From: Chitinophagaceae bacterium
Lineage (GTDB): Bacteria; Bacteroidota; Bacteroidia; Chitinophagales; Chitinophagaceae
Assembly (NCBI GenBank): GCA_947474815.1
Contig: CANJJU010000013.1
Span: forward strand, 1-33,293
Length of the DNA: 33,293 nt
Reading direction: 5' to 3'
A program made the position numbers and the translations under genes. The notes under the pieces were generated by a model. That model was not told where the DNA came from. It did no database searches and saw only the letters and a list, made by a program, of their open reading frames with translations. Below, one piece after another: positions 15,829 to 24,178 of this stretch (position 1 is the stretch's first letter; every line of letters starts with the position of its first letter).

Positions 15829-16524
15829 ATGAAAAAAGTCCTTTTTGCCTGCTTAGGCCTAGCAATTCTAGCTGTTTCTTGTAAAAAAAGTGATCCCCCG
15901 GTAGTAGTTCCTAGCAAATTCATGACCTTTACTCCCGGCATTCAATGGAACTACGAAACCGTTGACAATATTGCCATCACCACTACCCCTTATACCCTCA
16001 CTTCTACTAGCAACGACTCTACTATCAACAGTAAGGTTTATCATATTTTTGAGTATACAGATATAAATGGCACTAGCCATGAATATTATAACAATACAAG
16101 CAATGATTATTATCAATATGCCGAACTGTCTGCTCAATTACCTGCATTAGAGTTAAAGTATTTAAATGACAACACTGCCGCTGGCGGAACTTGGTCGCAA
16201 GCATTTTCTACCACACAACAAGGAGTTACAATTACCGCAGACATTAAAAGTACTATTGAAGAAAAAGGAAACTCTTTGGTTGTTAACGGCGTAACATATA
16301 ATAATGTAATCAAAGTGAAGACTGAAATATTAAATCCTACCACAGACAATCCAATTGTTGTGATAGACCCTATCACACAAAGTATTCATAGTTACTTTGC
16401 ACCAAAATATGGATTGATTAAAAGAGAGTTTCAATTGCATATTAGTGGCAGTATTTTAGGAAACTCAAGCGATTTGATTAATACTAACACAACAACCAAT
16501 TTATTAAGCTCAACTGTTCAATAA
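15829..16524 (+). CDS. Hypothetical lipoprotein
   Basis: A 231-aa protein with no family that I recognise. The N-terminus MKKVLFACLGLAILAVSC is a lipoprotein signal, with Cys18 as the probable lipidated residue. It is followed by KKSDPP; charged residues after the Cys recall the surface-export signal of Bacteroidota lipoproteins, but this is inference. The rest is Thr-, Asn- and Ser-rich with alternating beta-strand character (for example VNGVTYNNVIKVKTEI) and ends with SYFAPKYGLIKREF, reminiscent of small periplasmic or surface beta proteins. It is divergent from infA across 83 bp and convergent with an OmpA-family gene through a strong terminator. Confidence 0.8.
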   Translation: MKKVLFACLGLAILAVSCKKSDPPVVVPSKFMTFTPGIQWNYETVDNIAITTTPYTLTSTSNDSTINSKVYHIFEYTDINGTSHEYYNNTSNDYYQYAELSAQLPALELKYLNDNTAAGGTWSQAFSTTQQGVTITADIKSTIEEKGNSLVVNGVTYNNVIKVKTEILNPTTDNPIVVIDPITQSIHSYFAPKYGLIKREFQLHISGSILGNSSDLINTNTTTNLLSSTVQ

Positions 16525-16548
16525 ACTATTTTAAATATTTTTAATACC

Positions 16549-16587
16549 CAAATAGAAAGGGTGGCAAATTGCCACCCTTTCTATTTG
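16549..16587. terminator. Bidirectional intrinsic terminator
   Basis: A perfect 18-bp stem, CAAATAGAAAGGGTGGCA and its complement, encloses a 3-nt loop AAT. The A/T-rich outer part provides T-rich tracts on both strands. It lies between the convergent lipoprotein gene and the OmpA-family gene and should serve both. Confidence 0.88.
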
Positions 16588-16600
16588 TAGGGATATCTCT

Positions 16601-17308
16601 TTACAAAATGGTAACTTCTGTCCTTCTATTTTCCGCTCTACCAGACTCTGTTTTATTATCGGCAATTGGTTGCGTTAACCCATATCCTTTTGTTGTAAGT
16701 CTGCCGCCATCAATTCCTTTGCCAATTAAATAATCCTTTACTGCATTGGCTCTATCCAAAGAAAGTTTTTGATTGCTCGTTGCATTACCCACATTGTCTG
16801 TATGACCGCCAATTTCTATTCGATCATCTTCCTTTCTTTTTAAATACGCAACCAATTCGTCTAATACAATATACGAACTCTCTTGTAGCGTTGCTTTCCC
16901 AAAATCAAAGTTGCAATTATCTAACACCCAATTTTTAGAAGGCATAAATTGAAAGTTTAGCACAAAAGGATTTTTGTAATACGCTTTCCCTTCAAGTGCC
17001 GGAATATCCAATACATCTAATGAGGTAGAATCTTTAAATCCAAGAATATAAATATCGTATTTGTCACCCGCAGGAAGCCTTACTGAAAATTTACCATTAT
17101 CATCTGTTAGCCCCTGATATTCTCTGCCATTATTTCTGCTTCTCAATACCATGATTTCATGTGACAAAATATTATTGTTGAAATCAGTCATCATTACATC
17201 TACTTGAGCATCTTTAGGAATGGAAGCATTTTGAATAGCGTCTGTTTGTGCAAACGTAAAGATGGGCAATGCGCATAATAAAAATGCATGAAAAAGGATA
17301 CGTTTCAT
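16601..17308 (-). CDS. OmpA family outer-membrane protein
   Basis: A 235-aa secreted protein. A signal peptide (MKRILFHAFLLCALPIFTFAQ) precedes a beta-sandwich-like region (about 30-125) resembling CNA-B or carboxypeptidase-regulatory modules (LRSRNNGREYQGLTDDNGKF). A C-terminal OmpA-like domain (about 130-235) binds peptidoglycan: IEIGGHTDNVGNATSNQ followed by LSLDRANAVKDYL has the conserved Asp and Arg that hold diaminopimelate. It ends AENRRTEVTIL. There is no N-terminal beta-barrel, so it is probably a periplasmic or outer-membrane-anchored tether. It lies downstream of tgt on the same strand, 83 bp away. Confidence 0.9.
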   Translation of the reverse strand: MKRILFHAFLLCALPIFTFAQTDAIQNASIPKDAQVDVMMTDFNNNILSHEIMVLRSRNNGREYQGLTDDNGKFSVRLPAGDKYDIYILGFKDSTSLDVLDIPALEGKAYYKNPFVLNFQFMPSKNWVLDNCNFDFGKATLQESSYIVLDELVAYLKRKEDDRIEIGGHTDNVGNATSNQKLSLDRANAVKDYLIGKGIDGGRLTTKGYGLTQPIADNKTESGRAENRRTEVTIL

Positions 17309-17391
17309 ATAAATTCAATCATTGAGTGATAGAATAAAGTTACTGATTAAAGTACTTTTTTATGAGGATGTATGAACAGAAAAAGAGAGTT

Positions 17392-18531
17392 TTACAATTT
17401 CTTTTGCAATTGGACTACCATATTCTCTTTCCAAGACTTAAAATCACCTTGAGCAATGTGCAATCTTGCCTGCTCTACCAGCCATAAATAAAATGAAAGA
17501 TTGTGCACGCTGGCAATGGTGAGGCCAAGGTACTCCTTAGCTTTCATTAGGTGTCTTAAATATGCTTTACTATAATAGCTACTCATGGCACAATTGATAC
17601 CGTCATCTATAGGCGAAAAATCTTTTTCCCATTTTTTATTGTCAATATTAATAACCCCATTGGAGGTAAATAACATGGCATTTCTTCCATTTCGTGTAGG
17701 CATTACACAATCAAACATATCTATCCCCATTTCGATGGCTTCAAGAATATTCCAGGGGGTACCTACTCCCATTAAATAGCGGGGCTTATTCAATGGGAGA
17801 TGTTCGCAACAAAAAGCACAAATCTCATACATTTTTTCAATGGGCTCTCCTACACTTAACCCTCCAATAGCATTCCCTGTTGCATTTTTACTGCTGATGT
17901 ATTCGCAAGATGCTTTTCTGAGATCGTGATGAATGCCTCCTTGCACTATGGGAAATAAATTTTGGGTATACCCATATTTATCAGAAGTTTCATTGAAACG
18001 AGCAAAGCATCTATCAAGCCACCGATGTGTTAAATCCATCGAAGTCTTTGCATAATTATATTCACTTCCACCAGGAGGGCATTCGTCAAATGCCATCATG
18101 ATATCCCCGCCGATGATTCGTTGAATATCCATCACTCTTTCGGGAGAAAAGAGATGCTTGCTTCCGTCGATATGAGATTGAAATACGACCCCTTCTTCAC
18201 TAATTTTCCTACTACCCGACAATGAAAAAACTTGAAATCCTCCACTATCAGTCAAAATAGGCCCATGCCAACCATTAAATTGATGAAGGCCGCTAGCAGC
18301 TTCTAGTACTTCTAACCCAGGTCTCAAGTATAAATGATACGTATTGCCTAAAATAATTTGAGCTCGCACTTCCTCCTTTAATTGTTGCTGGGTAACTGCT
18401 TTTACAGTGCCTACTGTGCCTACAGGCATAAAAATAGGAGTCAAAATGTCGCCATGATCAGTGGTGATTTTTCCTGTTCTCGCCTTCGTTGCAGGGTCGC
18501 TATGTAAAATATCGAAATGTAGTGCAGCCAT
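17392..18531 (-). CDS. tgt: tRNA-guanine transglycosylase (queuine tRNA-ribosyltransferase)
   Basis: Exchanges guanine-34 of GUN-anticodon tRNAs for the queuosine precursor preQ1. The protein is 379 aa from the ATG at 18531; the track's longer start is a TTG that overlaps the -7 element. Motifs are MPVGTVGTVKAV, ILTDSGGFQVFSLSG with the general-base Asp, GGLSVGEP and DMFDCVMPTRNGRNA with the nucleophile Asp. The usual zinc motif CxCxxC is degraded to INCAMSS, leaving one of three cysteines, while the SVHNL His is kept. From memory this loss is shared by other Bacteroidota Tgt proteins. It is divergent from a glycosyltransferase gene. Confidence 0.95.
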   Translation of the reverse strand: MAALHFDILHSDPATKARTGKITTDHGDILTPIFMPVGTVGTVKAVTQQQLKEEVRAQIILGNTYHLYLRPGLEVLEAASGLHQFNGWHGPILTDSGGFQVFSLSGSRKISEEGVVFQSHIDGSKHLFSPERVMDIQRIIGGDIMMAFDECPPGGSEYNYAKTSMDLTHRWLDRCFARFNETSDKYGYTQNLFPIVQGGIHHDLRKASCEYISSKNATGNAIGGLSVGEPIEKMYEICAFCCEHLPLNKPRYLMGVGTPWNILEAIEMGIDMFDCVMPTRNGRNAMLFTSNGVINIDNKKWEKDFSPIDDGINCAMSSYYSKAYLRHLMKAKEYLGLTIASVHNLSFYLWLVEQARLHIAQGDFKSWKENMVVQLQKKL

Positions 18532-18549
18532 GAATATATAAAATACAAG

Positions 18550-18577
18550 CAAATATAAATTTAAAAATTGCTACAAA
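18550..18577 (-). promoter_or_regulatory. Promoter of tgt
   Basis: On the minus strand TATATTTG (18557-18550) is a perfect -7 element 18 nt before the tgt ATG. TTTG at 18577-18574 gives a -33 box with a 16-bp spacer. Confidence 0.6.
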
Positions 18578-18606
18578 ATGATAACATCAATAATAATCCT
18601 AAAGCA

Positions 18607-18614
18607 TATTTTTG
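18607..18614 (+). promoter_or_regulatory. -7 element of the glycosyltransferase gene
   Basis: TATTTTTG matches the -7 consensus exactly and ends five bases before the ATG at 18620. With the usual distance of about six bases, transcription would start at the A of the start codon. No -33 box is clear. Confidence 0.5.
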
Positions 18615-18619
18615 CGTAA

Positions 18620-19756
18620 ATGAAACCATCCCTCTTTTTAGAACATTGGCCCCTTATTCTATTCGTTGCATTTTGCGTTGCAACAGGCATTCAGCTTTTT
18701 TATTTTTTATTCTTTTTTTCGAGACTGGCATTTTATAAAGCTCCTAGAAAAAAGAATTCGCAAACGCATCCTGTGAGTGTAGTGATTTGCGGAAGAGACG
18801 AGGCTGATAATTTAGCTAACTACCTTCCCGGTGTGTTGGTACAAGATTTCAAAACAAGCCATGAAGTAATTGTAGTGAATGACAATTCTTATGATGATAG
18901 CAAATACCTTTTAGAAGAATTCAGAAAAATATACAAGCAATTAAAGATTGTTGAGCTTACACAGGAAGCAAAAATGATTCCTGGAAAAAGATACCCTTTG
19001 AGCGTTGGTATCAAAACTGCCAAACATGAAATTCTTTTATTAACAGACGCAGATTGTGTTCCTGCAACAGAACATTGGATTGAAAGCATGCAAAACGCAT
19101 ATGATGATGATGGGACTGAAATCATTCTTGGCTATGGGGCTTATCATAAAAAGAAATCATTCTTGAATAAAGTAATCCGATGGGAAACTTTTCATGCGGC
19201 GCTCCAATACCTAAGCTATGCATTGGCAGGCACCCCCTACATGGGAGTAGGTAGAAATCTTAGTTACAAAAAAGCAGTCTTTATGCGACACAAAGGATTT
19301 TCATCACACAACAACATTCCTGGTGGAGATGATGACCTTTTTATAAATATGGCTGCTAATAAGAAAAATACAACAATCAATATCGACCCCAATAGCTTTA
19401 CGCTTAGTCTGCCTGCTACTAGCTGGTCGCAGTGGTTTAGACAGAAGAAAAGACATTACTCCACTAGCAAGTATTACAAGCCCTTGCATAAGATTCTATT
19501 GGGACTATACGCTTTTTCGCAATTCCTATTTTATCCTTTACTCATTACTAGTTGTATCTTTTACAATTGGCAATTAGGAGTGGGCATTTTTGGAATTCGA
19601 CTATTCATTCAGGTAGTTATATATTGGAAAACTTTACAAAAATTAAATGAGAAAGACCTGATGCCATTGTTTTTGTTTTTTGACTTATGGATGTTTTTCT
19701 ATTATATAATTTTCTCTTTCTCATTGGTTACAAAACCTAGACCAACCTGGAAGTAA
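18620..19756 (+). CDS. Membrane glycosyltransferase, family 2
   Basis: A 378-aa inner-membrane GT-A enzyme. One N-terminal membrane segment (about 12-34) is followed by the catalytic domain (about 48-270): PVSVVICGRDEADNL, VIVVNDNSYDDS, LLLTDADCVP with a DxD-like metal site, and GGDDDLFIN. QKKRHYSTS corresponds to the QxxRW acceptor motif with His in place of Trp. Two or three further helices (about 290-370) end the chain. Such enzymes make processive or lipid-linked sugars, but the sugar is not predictable. rsmG follows 32 bp later on the same strand. Confidence 0.87.
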   Translation: MKPSLFLEHWPLILFVAFCVATGIQLFYFLFFFSRLAFYKAPRKKNSQTHPVSVVICGRDEADNLANYLPGVLVQDFKTSHEVIVVNDNSYDDSKYLLEEFRKIYKQLKIVELTQEAKMIPGKRYPLSVGIKTAKHEILLLTDADCVPATEHWIESMQNAYDDDGTEIILGYGAYHKKKSFLNKVIRWETFHAALQYLSYALAGTPYMGVGRNLSYKKAVFMRHKGFSSHNNIPGGDDDLFINMAANKKNTTINIDPNSFTLSLPATSWSQWFRQKKRHYSTSKYYKPLHKILLGLYAFSQFLFYPLLITSCIFYNWQLGVGIFGIRLFIQVVIYWKTLQKLNEKDLMPLFLFFDLWMFFYYIIFSFSLVTKPRPTWK

Positions 19757-19788
19757 TCATTCACTCAACAACAGATCGATTTGCACAC

Positions 19789-20421
19789 ATGGAAATAATA
19801 AATAAATATTTTGATGATTTTACGGAAAAGCAGTTTACGCAACTAAGTTTATTAAAACCCCTATACACAGAGTGGAACAATAAGATCAATGTGATCAGCA
19901 GAAAAGACCTTGATAATTTTTATCTGCATCATGTACTGCATTCATTAGCGATTGCGGCTAATTTCAATTTCACTGAATCTACGAAAGTAATGGACCTCGG
20001 TTGTGGCGGCGGATTCCCTGGCATACCACTGGCAATATTATTTCCTACTACGTCATTTCATTTAGTAGACAGCATTAATAAAAAACTATTGGTAGTGCAA
20101 GAAATTGCAGCGGAAATTGGACTCCATAATATCACCGTAGAACATTCACGTGCAGAAGATATAAAAAACAAGAAATTTGATGTAGTCATTTCAAGAGCCG
20201 TTGCTCCTCTCGGAGATTTATGGCGCTGGAGCAAGCCACTCATCAAAAAAAATAATACCGTTGAAGACGAAATACCCAATGGCCTTATCTGTTTGAAAGG
20301 GGGTGATTTGGCAAAAGAAATTCAAGAAAGCGGATGCAAGCCATATATATGGGAAGTAGATAAGCTATTCGCAGAAGACTATTTTAAAGAGAAATTTATA
20401 CTCTACCAGCCAATTAAATAA
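19789..20421 (+). CDS. rsmG: 16S rRNA (guanine(527)-N7)-methyltransferase RsmG
   Basis: Methylates G527 of 16S rRNA with S-adenosylmethionine. The 210-aa length fits. Features are the N-terminal YTEWNNKINVISRKDLDNFYLHHVLHSL, the SAM-binding motif VMDLGCGGGFPGIPLAI (about 65-81), the acidic motif HLVDSINKKL, and FDVVISRAVAPL with the catalytic-site Arg. It is convergent with the M1-peptidase gene with only eight bases between the stops and no visible terminator. Confidence 0.95.
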   Translation: MEIINKYFDDFTEKQFTQLSLLKPLYTEWNNKINVISRKDLDNFYLHHVLHSLAIAANFNFTESTKVMDLGCGGGFPGIPLAILFPTTSFHLVDSINKKLLVVQEIAAEIGLHNITVEHSRAEDIKNKKFDVVISRAVAPLGDLWRWSKPLIKKNNTVEDEIPNGLICLKGGDLAKEIQESGCKPYIWEVDKLFAEDYFKEKFILYQPIK

Positions 20422-20429
20422 ACTTCAAG

Positions 20430-22358
20430 CTATTGCCAGTTGAGTTCCAATAAATTATTTTTCCTTTCCACGTCTGCCATTCTTTTTGAAGGATCGATTT
20501 CGACTTTTATAATATCAATCAATCGCGACTGAATAGACAACACATAAGTGGGGCTAGTCCAATGCCACTCTTGTTCTACGATCCATTTCTGACTATTATT
20601 TTCCTTTTGTTTGGCACCAAACATTAAGTCTAATGGAATAGAATGCATTTCAGAATGGCCATCTTTTAATGTAATTGCCAGATCAATAGGCATAGGCATT
20701 TGACCGATTCTTTTTAAACGAATTTTAGTCATATTATTTTCCTCCCATAAACTATCGATGCTGTAGTTAATTGTTTTTGTTGTGTTTATCCAATACATAT
20801 GATACCAATCTAATTGCAAGCCGCTCACCTTTTCGCATATGCGCATAAAATCAGAAGGGTTGGGATGCTTAAATTTCCATGCTTTATAATACTCAAGCAA
20901 GACTTTGTTCCTAGTGGTATCCCCTATTATATACCCCAGCTGCTCCATGAAAACTTCTCCCTTTGAATAAGCATCTGTACTATAAGCGAAATTTGTATTG
21001 TAATGATCGGCATGGGTTGTCATCGGCTCTTCCAATCCACTTCTTACCAAAGAAAAATAACTGTCATAGGATCCTGTATGGTTTTCAGGTAAGGCGGCTA
21101 CTAATTTTTTAAGTGCTTCGTTACCTGGATTATCTTTTAGTGCATTCTTATATTCTTCTATGGAGGGGCGTTTATAATAATAAGCTGAAACCAAGTCTTC
21201 TGCATAACTAGCAAACCCTTCGTCCATCCAGGCATACATGCTTTCATTGGTCCCTAATATCATCTGATACCAACTATGCATCCATTCGTGAAAAACTGTT
21301 CCCAAAGAAGGCCCGCTGATTAAAGTAGCCATGGGATATTCCATGCCACCATCACCCCCTTGTATAAACGAATATTGAGGATAAGGATATTTTCCAAAAT
21401 TCTTTTCTATAAAAGGCAGTACTGCAATCGCAGCATCTCCTACTTTTTCCCAGGAAGCATCATTTTGAATGTTGCCTGGCTTATCATTATACAACACATG
21501 AATGGTGGGACCATTGGTAATCTTTCTAACCAGATGTTTATAATCAGGATCTGCAGCCCATACAAAATCATGAATTTTTTGTCCTTTGAAATGCCAGATT
21601 CTCTTTTGCGAAGAGATTGATTTTAATTCAGTTCCGGGCTTATCATACCCCCAACCTATTTCTGCTGCGTTAACCAATATCCCTGTACCCCCTAATTTAT
21701 ATGATTTATCAATTGTTATGCTCACATCAAAATCACCCCATACTCCATAAAACTCTCTCGCAATATATGGGTTGGGATGCCAGCCTTCATTATCATATTC
21801 GCAGATCTTGGGATACCACTGACTCATGCTATACCTTATACCAGTTAGAGGATTGTCTCTTCCACTCCTTCTCACTTGCAATGGAACCTGCGCATCAAAT
21901 TCGATTTCAAAAACAACCGTTGATTTAGGCAATATGGGTTTCAGTAAATTAACTTCTAAAATTGTTTCATGGTAAGTGAAGGGCTGAGAAACACCGTTCA
22001 TTTTTAATGATAAAATATGTTGATACCCGATTTCATTTTCTTTTAAATTGAGAATCCTGTCTTTTACCCTGCCATCCCAATCTTGTCTACCATTGTTGAC
22101 AATCTTTCCTAGCTCTCTGCTACGAACATCCATGCTGCTATTGGGTTGAAACGCATTCCAATATAAATGATAAAAAACCTTGTCGAGCTTATCAGTAGAG
22201 TTATTTGTATACTCAAGCTTTTCTTTTCCTGCAAATCGATTAGCGAAAGTATCCACCTCCACATTGATGGTATACTTAACAGATTGCTGCCATCTTTCTG
22301 GCTGCGCTATTGCATTCATTGCAGTAAATAAAAATAAAACCAAAAAAATATTTTTCAT
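20430..22358 (-). CDS. M1 family metallopeptidase (secreted)
   Basis: Zinc aminopeptidase-like enzyme of the gluzincin clan. FHEWMHSWYQ gives HEXXH, and MDEGFASYAE supplies the third zinc ligand Glu downstream. GGMEYP stands where classical M1 aminopeptidases have GAMEN. I start at the ATG at 22358 (MKNIFLVLFLFTAMNAIAQ, a clear signal peptide); the track's start at 22382 is a TTG. The mature protein is about 620 aa: N-terminal beta domain (about 25-240), catalytic domain (about 250-540) and a short C-terminal beta domain, without the ERAP-like helical domain. It is the last gene of the pepP-pssA-purS-rsmI cluster, 58 bp after rsmI. Confidence 0.9.
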   Translation of the reverse strand: MKNIFLVLFLFTAMNAIAQPERWQQSVKYTINVEVDTFANRFAGKEKLEYTNNSTDKLDKVFYHLYWNAFQPNSSMDVRSRELGKIVNNGRQDWDGRVKDRILNLKENEIGYQHILSLKMNGVSQPFTYHETILEVNLLKPILPKSTVVFEIEFDAQVPLQVRRSGRDNPLTGIRYSMSQWYPKICEYDNEGWHPNPYIAREFYGVWGDFDVSITIDKSYKLGGTGILVNAAEIGWGYDKPGTELKSISSQKRIWHFKGQKIHDFVWAADPDYKHLVRKITNGPTIHVLYNDKPGNIQNDASWEKVGDAAIAVLPFIEKNFGKYPYPQYSFIQGGDGGMEYPMATLISGPSLGTVFHEWMHSWYQMILGTNESMYAWMDEGFASYAEDLVSAYYYKRPSIEEYKNALKDNPGNEALKKLVAALPENHTGSYDSYFSLVRSGLEEPMTTHADHYNTNFAYSTDAYSKGEVFMEQLGYIIGDTTRNKVLLEYYKAWKFKHPNPSDFMRICEKVSGLQLDWYHMYWINTTKTINYSIDSLWEENNMTKIRLKRIGQMPMPIDLAITLKDGHSEMHSIPLDLMFGAKQKENNSQKWIVEQEWHWTSPTYVLSIQSRLIDIIKVEIDPSKRMADVERKNNLLELNWQ

Positions 22359-22416
22359 TTTGTTGAGATTTTTTTTGTTCAACCTAAAACAATATAAATG
22401 TAAGATTGTTGAGTCG

Positions 22417-23088
22417 CTACTCCTTACCAGCTCCTTGTACTACAATTACGATTTCACCTTTAACGGTTTTTGCATTAAAATAATCATGCACTTCTTGCAA
22501 TGTCCCTCGTTTATTTTCTTCAAATTTCTTAGTAAGCTCTCTGCTAACGCAACAAAGTCTTTCTCCCCCGAAATACTCTATAAAATGAGACAGCGTTTTT
22601 ACCAAGCGCATAGGACTTTCGTAAAATACCATTGTACGCTCTTCTAGAGCCATCCTTTTTAAAAAAGTTTGTCTGCCTTTCTTTAAAGGCAAAAATCCTT
22701 CAAAACAAAAGCTATTAATTGGCAGTCCACTATTCACCAACGCTGGTACAAAAGCAGTCGCACCTGGTAAACACTGAACTTCAATATCGTGTTGTATACA
22801 AGCTTTCACTAATAAATAAGCAGGGTCGCTAATACCTGGGGTGCCCGCATCTGTAAGCAAGGCCATTGTTTTACCAGCCAATAATTGCTCAGCGAGATGC
22901 TCTACAATTTTGTGTTCATTGTGCTGATGATAAGATGAAAGAGGCTTATTGATTTGATAGTGATTCAATAATACAGCAGACGTTCGAGTGTCTTCTGCTA
23001 ATATAAGATCTACTGATTTTAGTATTTCAATGGCCCTGAAAGTAATGTCAGCTAGATTGCCTATGGGGGAAGGAATGAGATATAACAT
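22417..23088 (-). CDS. rsmI: 16S rRNA (cytidine(1402)-2'-O)-methyltransferase
   Basis: Methylates the 2'-OH of C1402 in the decoding centre. The 223-aa protein is a tetrapyrrole-methylase-fold enzyme with MLYLIPSPIGNLADITFRAIE, ILAEDTRTSAVLLNHY, LLTDAGTPGISDPAYLL and FYESPMRLVKTL. It lacks the C-terminal extension of E. coli RsmI (286 aa), which is usual for short Bacteroidota versions. It follows purS by 62 bp. A single exact GTTGAGTC octamer abuts its stop codon. Confidence 0.94.
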   Translation of the reverse strand: MLYLIPSPIGNLADITFRAIEILKSVDLILAEDTRTSAVLLNHYQINKPLSSYHQHNEHKIVEHLAEQLLAGKTMALLTDAGTPGISDPAYLLVKACIQHDIEVQCLPGATAFVPALVNSGLPINSFCFEGFLPLKKGRQTFLKRMALEERTMVFYESPMRLVKTLSHFIEYFGGERLCCVSRELTKKFEENKRGTLQEVHDYFNAKTVKGEIVIVVQGAGKE

Positions 23089-23150
23089 ACTTTTTAAAGG
23101 GAAATTTTGAGAGGAAACAGATAGATTAAAGAGTTATCGATATTGTTGAA

Positions 23151-23396
23151 TTAGATAATATTGATCTCAAACATTTCCATCACAGGATTGGCAAGTAGTT
23201 TTTTTGCAGCGTCAGATGCGATTTGATGAGCTTCCTCTTTCGAAAGCGCTTCTATCTGCAGATGAATGTGCTTGCCAATTCGCACATCCGATACGTTATT
23301 TAACCCTAAACTATGTAAGCCTCCTAGAACTGCTTTTCCTTGGGGGTCGAGCAAATCTTTTAAAGGCATCACATTAATTTGTGCAGTAAAAACCAT
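23151..23396 (-). CDS. purS: Phosphoribosylformylglycinamidine synthase subunit PurS
   Basis: Small bridging subunit of the PurSQL FGAM synthase, the fourth step of purine synthesis. The 81-aa length and sequence fit well: the start MVFTAQINVMPLKDLLDPQG, the G(K)AVLGGLHSLG block, VSDVRIGKHIHLQIEA, and the C-terminal LLANPVMEMFEI. One base separates its start from the pssA stop, so the two are probably translationally coupled. purQ and purL are not in the window, so purS stands apart from its partners here. Confidence 0.9.
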   Translation of the reverse strand: MVFTAQINVMPLKDLLDPQGKAVLGGLHSLGLNNVSDVRIGKHIHLQIEALSKEEAHQIASDAAKKLLANPVMEMFEINII

Positions 23397-23397
23397 G

Positions 23398-24156
23398 TTA
23401 CTTGTTTTTAAAAATCAAAGATAAAATAATGTACGCAAAAAATATAACAGGAACTGCCAACCAGTGTAATATTAATAAAGCGGTCATTGAAAACGCTATC
23501 AATATCAATTTAGGCATATTGTCTTTTACTAATTTACTCTTCAACTTTAATGACATTATAGGAATATTGCTCACCATCAAATAACACAGCAACAAAACCA
23601 TTCCATATAACACCCATTTATTCAACAATGCATTAATTATAAATAAATTTTCTTCCTGCCAATAAATGATTGGAAATGAAGCAATCAATAATCCTACTGC
23701 GGGGGTTGGAATTCCTTTAAAACTATATTGCTGGCTTGTATCGATATTGAATTTAGCCAAGCGATAGGCTGCTGCGGCAGCAACAAAAAAAGCCGGCACT
23801 AGCAATACAAAAGATATTTCAATGCCATTTTCTTCTTTGGCAAAACTCATTCGTAAAAATTGATATAAAATCATAGAAGGTGCTACACCAAAACTCACAA
23901 CATCTGCCAACGAATCGAGTTGTTTACCCATTTCGGATTGCGCGTTGAATAATCTTGCTACAAACCCATCTAAAAAATCAACTACAGCTGCCAATGCAAT
24001 GAAGAAAGATGCCATCCATATTTTTTCAGGGATATCAATCAATTGAGTGCCTTCTGCTGTATTTTGAATCGCAATTCCATTTTGCAATATGACCACAATA
24101 GCGAAGCAACCAAATAATAAATTGAGCAGGGTAAATAAATTAGGAATCTGTTTCAT
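23398..24156 (-). CDS. pssA: CDP-diacylglycerol--serine O-phosphatidyltransferase
   Basis: Integral membrane enzyme making phosphatidylserine, the precursor of phosphatidylethanolamine. The CDP-alcohol phosphotransferase signature DGx2ARx8Gx3Dx3D is intact at residues 63-85 (DGFVARLF, SEMGKQLDSLAD). The 252-aa protein has about seven or eight hydrophobic helices, and the N-terminus KQIPNLFTLLNLLFGC matches the family start. It lies 22 bp after pepP and abuts purS. A phosphatidylserine decarboxylase gene is not in the window. Confidence 0.93.
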   Translation of the reverse strand: MKQIPNLFTLLNLLFGCFAIVVILQNGIAIQNTAEGTQLIDIPEKIWMASFFIALAAVVDFLDGFVARLFNAQSEMGKQLDSLADVVSFGVAPSMILYQFLRMSFAKEENGIEISFVLLVPAFFVAAAAAYRLAKFNIDTSQQYSFKGIPTPAVGLLIASFPIIYWQEENLFIINALLNKWVLYGMVLLLCYLMVSNIPIMSLKLKSKLVKDNMPKLILIAFSMTALLILHWLAVPVIFFAYIILSLIFKNK

Positions 24157-24178
24157 TCAGCTTTATAATTTTAATAAA

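Noticed and set aside
22408-22415. Single GTTGAGTC octamer at the rsmI stop codon
   Set aside because: An exact unit of the hairpin repeat in a similar position, but a single octamer without an inverted partner can arise by chance.
22180-22647. 155-aa plus-strand ORF
   Set aside because: Spans the junction of two real minus-strand genes (M1 peptidase and rsmI) and has no family features.
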